This document shows positions 7,463 through 15,339 of a DNA stretch of 64,000 bases, piece by piece. The notes beneath the pieces are model-generated. The model searched no databases and had not been told where the DNA came from. It saw only the letters and a list, made by a program, of their open reading frames with translations. A program made the position numbers and the translations under genes. The stretch is from Dietzia sp032248695 (GTDB lineage: Bacteria; Actinomycetota; Actinomycetes; Mycobacteriales; Mycobacteriaceae), in the NCBI RefSeq assembly GCF_032248695.1, contig NZ_JAVHXC010000004.1, forward strand, positions 310,001 to 374,000. The letters run 5' to 3'. How positions within the stretch are numbered: position 1 is the stretch's first letter; each line of letters begins with the position of its first letter.

Positions 7463-9526
7463 ATGTGCGACGACCGCCCCGCCCCCAGCCGTACCGCGGT
7501 GAGTCGCCGCGCCGTCCTCGGCGGCGCCGCCGCCCTCGGCGGGATCGCGGTCCTGCAGTCGACACTGCCCGCGGTGGCCACCGCGCAGTCCACGGCCCTG
7601 TACGTCGGCCGCGGCATCGGCGACATGACCGGAGAGCCGCTGGGCGCGGGCATGAACGGGTACGCGGACACCGAGCAGCTCTCCGTTGGGCTGCACCTGC
7701 GGCAGAGGGCCCGCGCCTTCGTCTTTGCCGACTCGCCGTCGTCGCCCCGGTTTCTCCACGTCACCGCCGAGATCGGCCTGATCTTCCAGTCGATCCAGCA
7801 GGAGGTCCTCCGGCGCCTGGCGGCCGAGTTCGGCGACACCTACCACGAGGGCAACGTCGTCATCACCGCCACGCACACCCACGTCGCACCCGGCGGCACG
7901 TCCGGCCACCCGATGGTCGACCTGTCGATGCTCGGCTTCCGTCCGGTGACCTTCGAGGCCAACGTCGCCGGCATCGTCGACGCCGTCCGCATGGCCCACC
8001 ACGACCTCGCCCCCTCGGAGGTCGGCGTGACCACCGGGGTCCTCCACGACGCCGGCGTCCAGCGCTCACGCGGCTCGTTCGAGCGCGACGCCCCGGAGGA
8101 ACGCGCCCACTTCCCCGAGGGCATCGACCCGCGGTCGCAGTCGCTGCAGATCACCCGCGGCGGCCAGCTGGTGGGCGTGCTCAACTGGTTCGCCACCCAC
8201 GCCACGTCCATGACCTCGCACAACCGCATCGCCTCCTCCGACAACAAGGGCTACGCCGCCTGGCACTGGGAGCGGGAGGTCGCCGGTCAGGACTACCTCG
8301 CCGGCGGGCCCCCGCGGCTCGTCACGGCGTTCGCGCAGACCAACCCCGGAGACGTCAGCCCCAACCTCGACCTGTCCCCCGGCCGCGGCCCGACGCCCGA
8401 CGAGTGGCTCAACACCCGCATCAACGGCGAGCGCCAGTTCGCCGCCGCCCGCGAGCAGGTGGACAGGGGCGTCCGGCCCCTCGGCGGAGGGATCGACGTC
8501 CGCCACGTCTGGGTCGACATGTCCGCGGTCGACGTCCGCCCCGAGTTCACCGGCGACGGACGCACCCACCGCACCGCCGTCGCCGCCCTGGGCGCCTCGT
8601 TCGCCTCGGGCAGCCAGGAGGACGGCGGCGGCGGGGACGAGCTGCCGTTCGCCGAGGGCGACCGCGGCGGCAACCCGGCGGTCAAGGCCCTCACCGACGT
8701 GGTGATCCCGGCCTGGCTGCGCGAGGCACACGCCCCGAAGGACGTCCTCCTGCCCGTCGGCCTCGTGCCCCACGCCGTCCAGCGCGTCTACCCGTTCCAC
8801 CTGGTCCGCCTCGGCACGCACTACCTGTTCGCCCTCGGATTCGAACCGACGGTCGTCTCCGGGCTGCGGCTGCGCCGCACGCTCGCCGCCGAACTGGGCG
8901 TGCCCGAGGACCACGTGACCGTCCAGGGCTACTCGAACGCGTACGGCCACTACGTCACCACGCCCGAGGAGTACTCGGCCCAGAACTACGAGGGCGGCGC
9001 CACGATCTTCGGTCCGTGGACCCTGCCCGCGATCCAGCAGATCGCCGCCGACCTCGCCCGGTCGATGCGGGCCGGCACCCCGCTCGACCCCGGCACCTCC
9101 GAGCGGGACCTCACCGGACAGATCCCCGTCTCCCCGCTGGGCAACCCGCTCGTCGACACCCCGGCGCCGCTGCGGAACTTCGGCGACGTCCTGGACCAGC
9201 CGCAGCCCGCCTACCGGGCCGGCCAGCGCGTCCTGGTGCGGTTCTGCGGCACGCACCCCAACTCCGACCTGCGCCGCGGCGACACCTATCTGGCGATCGA
9301 GCGCCGCGACGGCGGGCGGTGGGTCCGGGTCCACGACGACGGCGACTGGTCCACGATGATCGTGTTCGAAGGCCTGCTCACGGTCACCAACGCCGTCGTC
9401 ACGTGGGACATCCCGCCCGGAACCCCGGCGGGCGAGTACCGGGTCGTGTACACCGCCTCCGGGCGCGGCATCGACGGCCGCCTGTTCCCTGTGCGGGGGG
9501 AGAGTCGGGCCTTCACCGTGAACTGA
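7463..9526 (+). CDS. neutral ceramidase, Tat-exported
   Basis: 687 residues, close to other bacterial neutral ceramidases. An N-terminal twin-arginine signal (SRRAVLGGAAALGG, ending near AVATAQ) predicts Tat export. The alkaline/neutral ceramidase domain begins YVGRGIGDMTGEPLGAGMNG. ATHTHVAPGG carries a zinc-ligand histidine, NPGDVSPN carries the expected catalytic serine, and GYSNAYGHYVTTPEEY matches the conserved C-terminal block. A C-terminal beta-sandwich domain follows. It should cleave ceramide to sphingosine and a fatty acid. Actinobacteria rarely make sphingolipids, so host- or environment-derived ceramide is the plausible substrate. The ATG at 7463 follows CCGGAG; in-frame upstream codons lack a signal peptide. 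Confidence 0.92.
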   Translation: MCDDRPAPSRTAVSRRAVLGGAAALGGIAVLQSTLPAVATAQSTALYVGRGIGDMTGEPLGAGMNGYADTEQLSVGLHLRQRARAFVFADSPSSPRFLHVTAEIGLIFQSIQQEVLRRLAAEFGDTYHEGNVVITATHTHVAPGGTSGHPMVDLSMLGFRPVTFEANVAGIVDAVRMAHHDLAPSEVGVTTGVLHDAGVQRSRGSFERDAPEERAHFPEGIDPRSQSLQITRGGQLVGVLNWFATHATSMTSHNRIASSDNKGYAAWHWEREVAGQDYLAGGPPRLVTAFAQTNPGDVSPNLDLSPGRGPTPDEWLNTRINGERQFAAAREQVDRGVRPLGGGIDVRHVWVDMSAVDVRPEFTGDGRTHRTAVAALGASFASGSQEDGGGGDELPFAEGDRGGNPAVKALTDVVIPAWLREAHAPKDVLLPVGLVPHAVQRVYPFHLVRLGTHYLFALGFEPTVVSGLRLRRTLAAELGVPEDHVTVQGYSNAYGHYVTTPEEYSAQNYEGGATIFGPWTLPAIQQIAADLARSMRAGTPLDPGTSERDLTGQIPVSPLGNPLVDTPAPLRNFGDVLDQPQPAYRAGQRVLVRFCGTHPNSDLRRGDTYLAIERRDGGRWVRVHDDGDWSTMIVFEGLLTVTNAVVTWDIPPGTPAGEYRVVYTASGRGIDGRLFPVRGESRAFTVN

Positions 9527-9587
9527 CGGAAGGTCTGGGACACTGGAACCGACATTCGTTGCAGTTCCTAGTGAAAGGACACCGCCC

Positions 9588-10355
9588 GTGGACATCAAGG
9601 GTGCTTCCGTCATCGTCACCGGTGCCGCCTCCGGCCTGGGCAACGCCACCGCGCGTTCCTTCGCCGAGAAGGGCGCGGTCGTGTTCGGCCTCGACCTCCA
9701 GCAGTCGATCGACAAGGCCGTCGAGCAGGGCATCGACGAGGGCATCACCCTCATCGCCGCCGACGTCACCAGCGAGGAGGACGTCAAGGCCGCCATCGCC
9801 CGCGCCACCGAGGCCGCCCCGCTGCGCGTCGTGGTCAACTGCGCCGGCATCGCCCCGGCCGCCCGGATCGTCTCCAAGAAGGGCGTCCACGCGCTCGACC
9901 TGTTCGAGACCTGCATCTCCGTGAACCTCGTGGGCACCTTCAACGTGCTGCGCCTGGCCGCCGAGGCCATGTCCACCCAGGACACCGTCGACGAGGACGG
10001 CCAGCGTGGCGTCATCATCAACACCGCCTCCGTGGCCGCCTACGAGGGCCAGGTCGGTCAGATCGCCTACGCCGCCTCGAAGGGTGGCGTGTACTCGATG
10101 GGCATCTGTGCCGCGCGCGACCTCGCCCAGTTCGGCATCCGGGTCAACACGATCGCCCCGGGCACCATCGAGACCCCGATGCTCAAGGGCCTGACCGAGG
10201 AGTTCCAGAAGTCCCTCGAGGCCGCGATCCCGTTCCCCTCGCGCCTGGGCCGCCCGTCGGACTACGCGGCGCTCGCCAACGCGATCGTCGAGCAGGACTA
10301 CCTCAACGGCGAGAGCTTCCGCATGGACGGCGCGCTGCGCATGGCGCCGCGCTAG
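9588..10355 (+). CDS. SDR oxidoreductase, 3-hydroxyacyl-CoA dehydrogenase type II-like
   Basis: 255 residues, a classical SDR. It has the Rossmann motif TGAASGLG (11-18), NCAG, the catalytic serine strand INTASVAAYEG and the active-site YAASK. The sequence VVNCAGIAPAARIVSKKG and the C-terminal LNGESFRMDGALRM resemble 3-hydroxy-2-methylbutyryl/3-hydroxyacyl-CoA dehydrogenases (HSD17B10-like), used in isoleucine or fatty acid breakdown with NAD. The specific substrate is inferred. The start is GTG 9588, preceded by GAAAGGA. It lies 61 bases after the ceramidase and may be partly cotranscribed; a strong hairpin follows. Confidence 0.87.
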   Translation: MDIKGASVIVTGAASGLGNATARSFAEKGAVVFGLDLQQSIDKAVEQGIDEGITLIAADVTSEEDVKAAIARATEAAPLRVVVNCAGIAPAARIVSKKGVHALDLFETCISVNLVGTFNVLRLAAEAMSTQDTVDEDGQRGVIINTASVAAYEGQVGQIAYAASKGGVYSMGICAARDLAQFGIRVNTIAPGTIETPMLKGLTEEFQKSLEAAIPFPSRLGRPSDYAALANAIVEQDYLNGESFRMDGALRMAPR

Positions 10356-10397
10356 GACTCACCTCGCGGGGGGACGGCAGGCTCTCCCACGACGCGA

Positions 10398-10441
10398 CGA
10401 GCCCCGCACCACCCGGGACTACCGGGGTGATGCGGGGCTCG
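10398..10441. terminator. bidirectional hairpin terminator
   Basis: The outer arms CGAGCCCCGCA (10398-10408) and TGCGGGGCTCG (10431-10441) enclose an inner CACCCGG/CCGGGGTG stem. It lies between the convergent SDR gene and the secreted Gly-Ser protein gene. Confidence 0.85.
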
Positions 10442-10487
10442 CGCGGACCCGTCGCGGCGGGGACGGACCGGGGGCGGGTGGCCGGCG

Positions 10488-11129
10488 TCAGCCGCGGCCG
10501 TTGTCGATCCCCGGGCCGGGGGCCGGGGCCGGAGCCGGAGCGGGCGCCGGGGCGGGCGCGGGCAGGCCCGGCAGCGGCGGGAGCACGATGCCCGCGTCGA
10601 GCAGCGCCTGCTGGATCTGCGGCGCGAAGGCGATGCCCGCGCTGACCGCGGCGACCGAACCGAGGCCCAGGACGACGGAGCCGAGGCCGGCCGGGTCCTG
10701 GATGATGGTCGTCGCGCCCTCGCCGATGCCGAGCGAGCCCGCGACGGGGGCGTAGAGCGGCGCGAGCGAGCCGGTGGTGGGCTCACCGAGCAGGGCCGAA
10801 CCCGAGGTGTCCACGGAGCCCGCGCCCTCGGCCGGGGTGACGAGGTCGACCGAACCGGTGACGAGGGGCGCGACCGAGCCCGCCAGCGGGGCCAGGGAGC
10901 CGGTGGACGGCTCGCCGAGCAGCGTCGAGCCCGAGGTGTCGAGGGATCCCTCACCCGTGGCGTTGGAAGGCGGGGTGATCTGCACCGACCCGCCCTCGAG
11001 GGAGTCGGAGACCAGGCCGAGGCTGCCCGAGTCGAGAAGACCCTGCGCATTGGCGACGCCCGTGGCGCCCGAGAGGGCCAGGGCGGCCACGGCGGCGAGG
11101 GCGGTGGCCTTGCGGATGGTGAACGTCAT
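10488..11129 (-). CDS. secreted Gly-Ser-Leu repeat protein A
   Basis: 213 residues. It has a Sec signal peptide (MTFTIRKATALAAVAALALS, cleavage near NAQ), then a low-complexity body full of GSL/GSV words. A roughly 55-residue internal duplication is visible: LDTSGSTLLGEPSTGSLAPL is repeated as VDTSGSALLGEPTTGSLAPL. The C-terminus is a Pro-Ala tract before GPGIDNGRG. No enzymatic domain or membrane anchor is seen, so the protein is exported to the wall or medium. I do not recognise the family. Other proteins in this window share the GSLG style (18910-19983, 23369-23776, 31582-32082, 36153-36869). Confidence 0.75.
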   Translation of the reverse strand: MTFTIRKATALAAVAALALSGATGVANAQGLLDSGSLGLVSDSLEGGSVQITPPSNATGEGSLDTSGSTLLGEPSTGSLAPLAGSVAPLVTGSVDLVTPAEGAGSVDTSGSALLGEPTTGSLAPLYAPVAGSLGIGEGATTIIQDPAGLGSVVLGLGSVAAVSAGIAFAPQIQQALLDAGIVLPPLPGLPAPAPAPAPAPAPAPGPGIDNGRG

Positions 11130-11392
11130 CTGTTCGTCTCCTCGTGTGGAAGCGGGTTCCCAGGCGCGGAGGCTCGTGGCCGGGCCACCCAGGGCGGGGC
11201 TGGCAGGCCCGTCCAGATCACTGTTACGACAACAGGATTGAGGTGCGGACCTCGCCTCACCCTATCCTCGCCCTCAGGCGATGTACGGCGTCAACTCAGT
11301 TAAATCTTAGTTAGGTCCGCGTATGAGATGCTGACGCGCGCGCGAGGGGCGACCGGCCGGCCGGAACGAGCACGACGGTCACCCGGACCCGC

Positions 11393-13072
11393 TCAGGAGA
11401 ACCGCGTGATCCATTCGCGCACAGCACGAGTGGCGCGGACGTCGTCCTCGTTGTACTCGAGGATCCGCGCCCGCCCGGCGTCGCGCTCGACACCGCGGGC
11501 CGCCTGCGCGTCGCGGTACCACCCGAGCGACGCCTCGCCGCCGGCCTCCGGGTCGCGCCAGGTGAACCCCGCGACCGGGGCCACCACCTTGAGACCCAGC
11601 CCCGACGTGGAGACGAACTGGGTGGCCACCGCCTCGTGCACGTCCACCCACAGCGGGGAGGAGATGAAGCGCCGCACCTCGGTGACGGTCGGGACCCCCT
11701 TGACGACGGCGAGGGTGCCCTCCGGACCGAACCGGGCCGCCGACGAGAGGAGCCAACCGTTCTCCGCGGCCCGTGAATAGCAGTAGGCGCGGAACGACCG
11801 GCCCTGCCCCGCGGCCCGGTCCCGTATCCCGGTGAGCCAGCGCCAGAATTCCGCGAACGCCCGCCCCTCGTCGACGTCGGGCAGCCGGGCCCACGTCACG
11901 AACGGGCGGTAACCCTCGGTCCCGAGCGGCCGCGAGTCGCGCACGGTCAGCAGCGTGCCCCAGAGGTAGGCGCCGTCGTCGAGGTGGCTCTCGAGATCCA
12001 CGTCGACCTCGACGTCCGCCCGCGGGATCGAGGGGAGCGCCACCTTGGGGACGACGACCTCCCCGTCCCGGTGCGCCCGCGCGCGCAGGACCGCGTCGGA
12101 ATACGGTTCCCCGTTCCACCCCGTCGGCCGATCCGGCCCGGCATCCGCCAGCTCCGCGACGGTGCGGATGCCCCGCGCACGCAGGGGCCCCACCTGTCCC
12201 CCGCCGACCACGAGACTGACGTCATCGGCCACGACCAACCGCTCCCGGCAGCCCTCGACCGGGCCGCCCCGGTCATCCCATCCCTCCCACCAGGGACAGG
12301 TGCGGCACTCGCCGATCCGGCTGGGGGCGGTGTCCAGTTCGCCGCGCACCACCGCCAGCCGCGTGGCGTGGGTACGGTCGGCCGACTCGAGCACGGCCGA
12401 GAGGTCGTGCACCACCGCCCGCGCCGAGCCGAGCCCCAGCACCGCACCGACCGGCGACGACGCCGCGTGGCCGACGGCCTCGAGCAGTCGCCAGGCGTGG
12501 ACCAGACGATCGAGGTCTGCCGGATGCCGCCGCACCCGCAACGTCGGATCCGGCGCCGGAGCCCAGTCGAGCAACCGCGTCACCGTCGCCGTCGACGAGC
12601 CCTTGCCCCTCCGCGGGTCGACCACCTTGTGGTTGACCACCAGGACCGGGGCGTACCCACCACCCGGCACGGCCGCCACCGTGCAGCGCAGGCCCGCCCG
12701 GCCACTGGACCGATCGGCGGGAAGAGCGGCGCCCCACACCAGAGTCGCCCCGTCGGCCAGGGCACGAAGGGTCGCCTTCTCGTCGTCGTCCCCCGGTACG
12801 TCCCCCGGCAGATCCGTCCAGTGGTCCCCCACCACGTCCACCACCGCGGCGTCGGGGCGCGCACCCGCCAACGCACGCTCGCGCAGACCGGCCCGGCGAT
12901 CGGCCGCCGCCATCGCCCGCAGCCGCACGCCCTCGTCGAGCGGGGCCGCCAGCCACCACCCCGGCGAGGCGTCACGCTCACGGGCCAGACGGTGCAGACA
13001 TCTGGCCCCCGACGCGGGCCCCACGAGCGCCGCGTCGGGGACCCGACCCGCGGTGCGCTCGGCGTCCTCCAT
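11393..13072 (-). CDS. TM0106-type RecB-like nuclease with RNase H-like C-terminus
   Basis: 559 residues. The N-terminal half is RecB/Cas4-like: the conserved strand VLVVNHKVVDPRRG carries a nuclease-type lysine. Four cysteines, C25 (SGARCLHRL), C256 and C259 (ECRTCPWW) and C275 (EGCRERL), have the spacing of iron-sulfur RecB nucleases such as Cas4 and AddB. A helix-hairpin-like GPLRARGIRTVAELADA follows. The C-terminal ~200 residues resemble the YprB/RNase H-like domain, ending with YNEDDVRATRAVREW. The role is probably DNA or RNA processing, but the substrate is unknown. No CRISPR array is near. Confidence 0.8.
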   Translation of the reverse strand: MEDAERTAGRVPDAALVGPASGARCLHRLARERDASPGWWLAAPLDEGVRLRAMAAADRRAGLRERALAGARPDAAVVDVVGDHWTDLPGDVPGDDDEKATLRALADGATLVWGAALPADRSSGRAGLRCTVAAVPGGGYAPVLVVNHKVVDPRRGKGSSTATVTRLLDWAPAPDPTLRVRRHPADLDRLVHAWRLLEAVGHAASSPVGAVLGLGSARAVVHDLSAVLESADRTHATRLAVVRGELDTAPSRIGECRTCPWWEGWDDRGGPVEGCRERLVVADDVSLVVGGGQVGPLRARGIRTVAELADAGPDRPTGWNGEPYSDAVLRARAHRDGEVVVPKVALPSIPRADVEVDVDLESHLDDGAYLWGTLLTVRDSRPLGTEGYRPFVTWARLPDVDEGRAFAEFWRWLTGIRDRAAGQGRSFRAYCYSRAAENGWLLSSAARFGPEGTLAVVKGVPTVTEVRRFISSPLWVDVHEAVATQFVSTSGLGLKVVAPVAGFTWRDPEAGGEASLGWYRDAQAARGVERDAGRARILEYNEDDVRATRAVREWITRFS

Positions 13073-13183
13073 CGCCGTCCATCATGGCCCAGCCGCCCGC
13101 CGGGCGACGGTCCGGTCCTCAGTGTGCGCCGATTCGCCTAGGCTGGGGATCTGATGATCGCGACGAGAGAAGGATCGACGCCC

Positions 13184-14026
13184 ATGGGCAAGCTGACGAC
13201 CTACCGCGACAAGCGTGCCGAACTCCGCGCCCATGCCGCGGCGCTCAAGTCCACCGCCATGACCGAGGCCAAGCTCGCGGCCAAGGAGACCCGCAAGCAG
13301 GCCAAGGAGGCCCACCGCGTGGAGCTGGCGGAGGCGAAGAAGCGCGCCAAGCTCGAGGGCAAGAACGCCGACCGCAGGGCCAGGCGCGAGGAGAAGCGCG
13401 CCGAGAAGCAGAACAAGCTCGACCGCAAGGCGGCCAAGCAGGAGCGCAAGTCCGAGAAGGTCCACGCCAAGCAGGAGCGCAAGACCCTCAAGCGCGAGGC
13501 CAAGATGGTGGCCAAGGACCGCAAGCTCGCCGAGAAGATCGACTCCGCCGGCCGGAAGCACGAGTACGAGCTCGCGGCGATGGAGCTCGACAAGCTCAAG
13601 GGCACCAAGTTGAACAAGGACGACGTGCAGCGCTGGCTCAACATGGCCAAGGTCGCCACCCCGGTACTCCTGCCGCTCGTCTACAAGGTCCTGTCCAACG
13701 CGCAGGGCAGTGACAAGACCGCGGAGGCCGGCGGGGTCGACCTCAAGGCCGCCGGCATCAACGCCACCGGCCCCGGCGCGGCCCTCGGTGTGCGCATCGT
13801 CCGCCTCGAGCAGACCCTCGGCCAGCTCGAGACGAGCCGCGGTGGCGAGCGGGAGATCAAGGACTTCGTCGCCTCCACCCGAACCCGCCTGACCGACCTG
13901 CGCACGGCGGTCGAGACCGCGGAGACCACGCCCACCGCGCAGCGGCGCGAGATCCACTCGGCGATCTCCGGCGAGCTCGACCGCGTGAACAAGGACGTCC
14001 TCGCCCGCCTGGGGGTCAAGGCGTGA
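13184..14026 (+). CDS. Lys/Glu/Ala-rich coiled-coil protein (DUF6474-like)
   Basis: 280 residues from ATG 13184, which has AGAGAAGG ten bases upstream; an ATG at 13154 is possible but has no good site. Residues ~5-125 form a very charged, uninterrupted coiled coil rich in AKxxRK/EKRAEKQ words. A short membrane-prone stretch (ATPVLLPLVYKVLSN) follows, then a helical C-terminal domain with a leucine-spaced segment (VRIVRLEQTLGQLETS). The family assignment is a tentative recollection and no function is known. The stop overlaps the GTG start of the CopC gene by four bases, so the two are translationally coupled. Confidence 0.7.
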   Translation: MGKLTTYRDKRAELRAHAAALKSTAMTEAKLAAKETRKQAKEAHRVELAEAKKRAKLEGKNADRRARREEKRAEKQNKLDRKAAKQERKSEKVHAKQERKTLKREAKMVAKDRKLAEKIDSAGRKHEYELAAMELDKLKGTKLNKDDVQRWLNMAKVATPVLLPLVYKVLSNAQGSDKTAEAGGVDLKAAGINATGPGAALGVRIVRLEQTLGQLETSRGGEREIKDFVASTRTRLTDLRTAVETAETTPTAQRREIHSAISGELDRVNKDVLARLGVKA

Positions 14027-14748
14027 CCCAGTCCGACAGCATCGCCGCGGGGCCCGGGCAGGCGGCGGGGTCGGGGCGTCCGGCGGAGTCGGGGTCCGTG
14101 CGATCGCCGCTGCGGCGGCGCCTGGGCTCGGTCGCGGTCGCGGCGGCTCTGCTCGGCGGCGCGACCGCACCCGCCGTGCTGCTCGCTCCCGTCGCGGCGG
14201 CGCACTCGGTGCTGCTCTCCGTGGACCCGCAGGACGGCTCGCAGCTCGACGCGTCACCCGAGGAGATCGTGCTGACCTTCAACGAGGAGGTCAACCAGAA
14301 CTTCGCCTCCGTCGCCGTCACCGCCGGGGACGACCGGACCAACCGAGTGACCGGCGAGCCGGTGGTCGAGGGCGACACCGTGACGGCCCGCGTCGATGAT
14401 CTCGCGCCCGGCGCCTACACCGTCGGCTACCGCGTGACCTCCGCCGACGGGCACGTGGTGAGCGGGTCGTCTGTGTTCACCGTGGCCGGTGACGCGGGCG
14501 GCGCCGCCGGCGGCGAGGACGGTACCGCTCCTGCGGGCACCACTCCTGCCGGAACCGCGGCACCCGGGGCCGAGGTGGGCGGGGCCGAAGCGGGCAGCGA
14601 GTCCGCGGACGCCACCGAGGCCGACGTCGCCGACGAGACCTCCGGCGAGAGTTCCGGCATCAACCCGGTGATCTGGGTGATCGGAGGCCTGGCCGTTCTG
14701 CTCATCGGCGGGGCGTTCGTGCTGCTGCGTCGCGGCGGCGGCAGCTGA
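14023..14748 (+). CDS. copC: CopC domain copper-binding protein, membrane-anchored
   Basis: 241 residues. It has an Arg-rich N-terminus and a signal peptide ending in VAAAH, so cleavage would expose the N-terminal histidine that CopC uses to bind Cu(II). The CopC domain follows: LLSVDPQDGSQLDASPEEIV, then TSADGHVVSG, which carries the other Asp/His ligands. A Thr/Ala/Glu-rich linker and one C-terminal membrane helix (NPVIWVIGGLAVLLIGGAFV) with an Arg-rich end anchor it outside the membrane. No CopD domain is fused. The GTG start overlaps the upstream stop. The role is copper binding or handling in the envelope. Confidence 0.88.
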   Translation: MTQSDSIAAGPGQAAGSGRPAESGSVRSPLRRRLGSVAVAAALLGGATAPAVLLAPVAAAHSVLLSVDPQDGSQLDASPEEIVLTFNEEVNQNFASVAVTAGDDRTNRVTGEPVVEGDTVTARVDDLAPGAYTVGYRVTSADGHVVSGSSVFTVAGDAGGAAGGEDGTAPAGTTPAGTAAPGAEVGGAEAGSESADATEADVADETSGESSGINPVIWVIGGLAVLLIGGAFVLLRRGGGS

Positions 14749-15339
14749 CGATCGGCCCGGGGCGGGTCGGCCGCCCCAGGCCAGAGGCCGGGTTCGCCGT
14801 CTCGGGCCCAAGGCGGGTTCACGGCTTCGGGCCCAAGGCGGGTTCGCCGCTTCGGGCCGCAGGCGTACACAGGGGCAGCGTGACCCGGCCGGGATACGCT
14901 GCCCCTTCGTCTTACGCTGGCAAGTTGGTCCATCCAGCCAGCGCAACCCCTGCCTAGACGGGCATTCTCCCAGCGCAGGGCAAGGAGGCAGCGTGACTGG
15001 AGGCAGTCACGCTGGCGGGATGCACACTCGGGGCCCGGCACACCCACCCCGAGACCCGAACCGTGCACCATGCCAGCACGACCCAGCCCAGATGCGCTGG
15101 CGGGATGCTCATTCGGCCCGGCTCACCCGCCTCGAGGACCGAAACGCGCACTAAGCCAGCACGACCCCGCCCGGGTGCGCTGGCAGGATGCACGCGCAGC
15201 CGCCGCGCCGCAGCCCCGCGGCAGTCCGACAGCAGCCTCGCCGCCGCGCCGCAGCCTCGCGGCCACCCCGCAGCCGCAGCCCCGCGACCGGCGAGCCCCG
15301 CGACCGGCGAGCCCCCGCGACCGCCCCGCGAGCCCCGGC
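14749..15339. repeat. intergenic repeat block between copC and gabD2
   Basis: This 590-base gap holds three repeat types and no convincing gene. Positions ~14780-14860 carry three ~30-bp copies around TTCGGGCCCAAGGCGGG. Positions ~15008-15190 carry tandem ~84-bp units, with GCTGGC(A/G)GGATGC at 15011, 15096 and 15179, each unit containing GCCAGCACGACCC facing GCGCTGGC. Positions ~15190-15335 are Ala/Pro-type low-complexity CGCAGCC repeats. The GCTGGC/GCCAGC words are the same as those that fill the block at 1-560. Confidence 0.8.

Noticed and set aside
15190..15335. Possible small Ala/Pro-rich protein in the repeat block
   Set aside because: The open frames are short GC-biased repeats without ribosome sites or domains, and differ on each strand.
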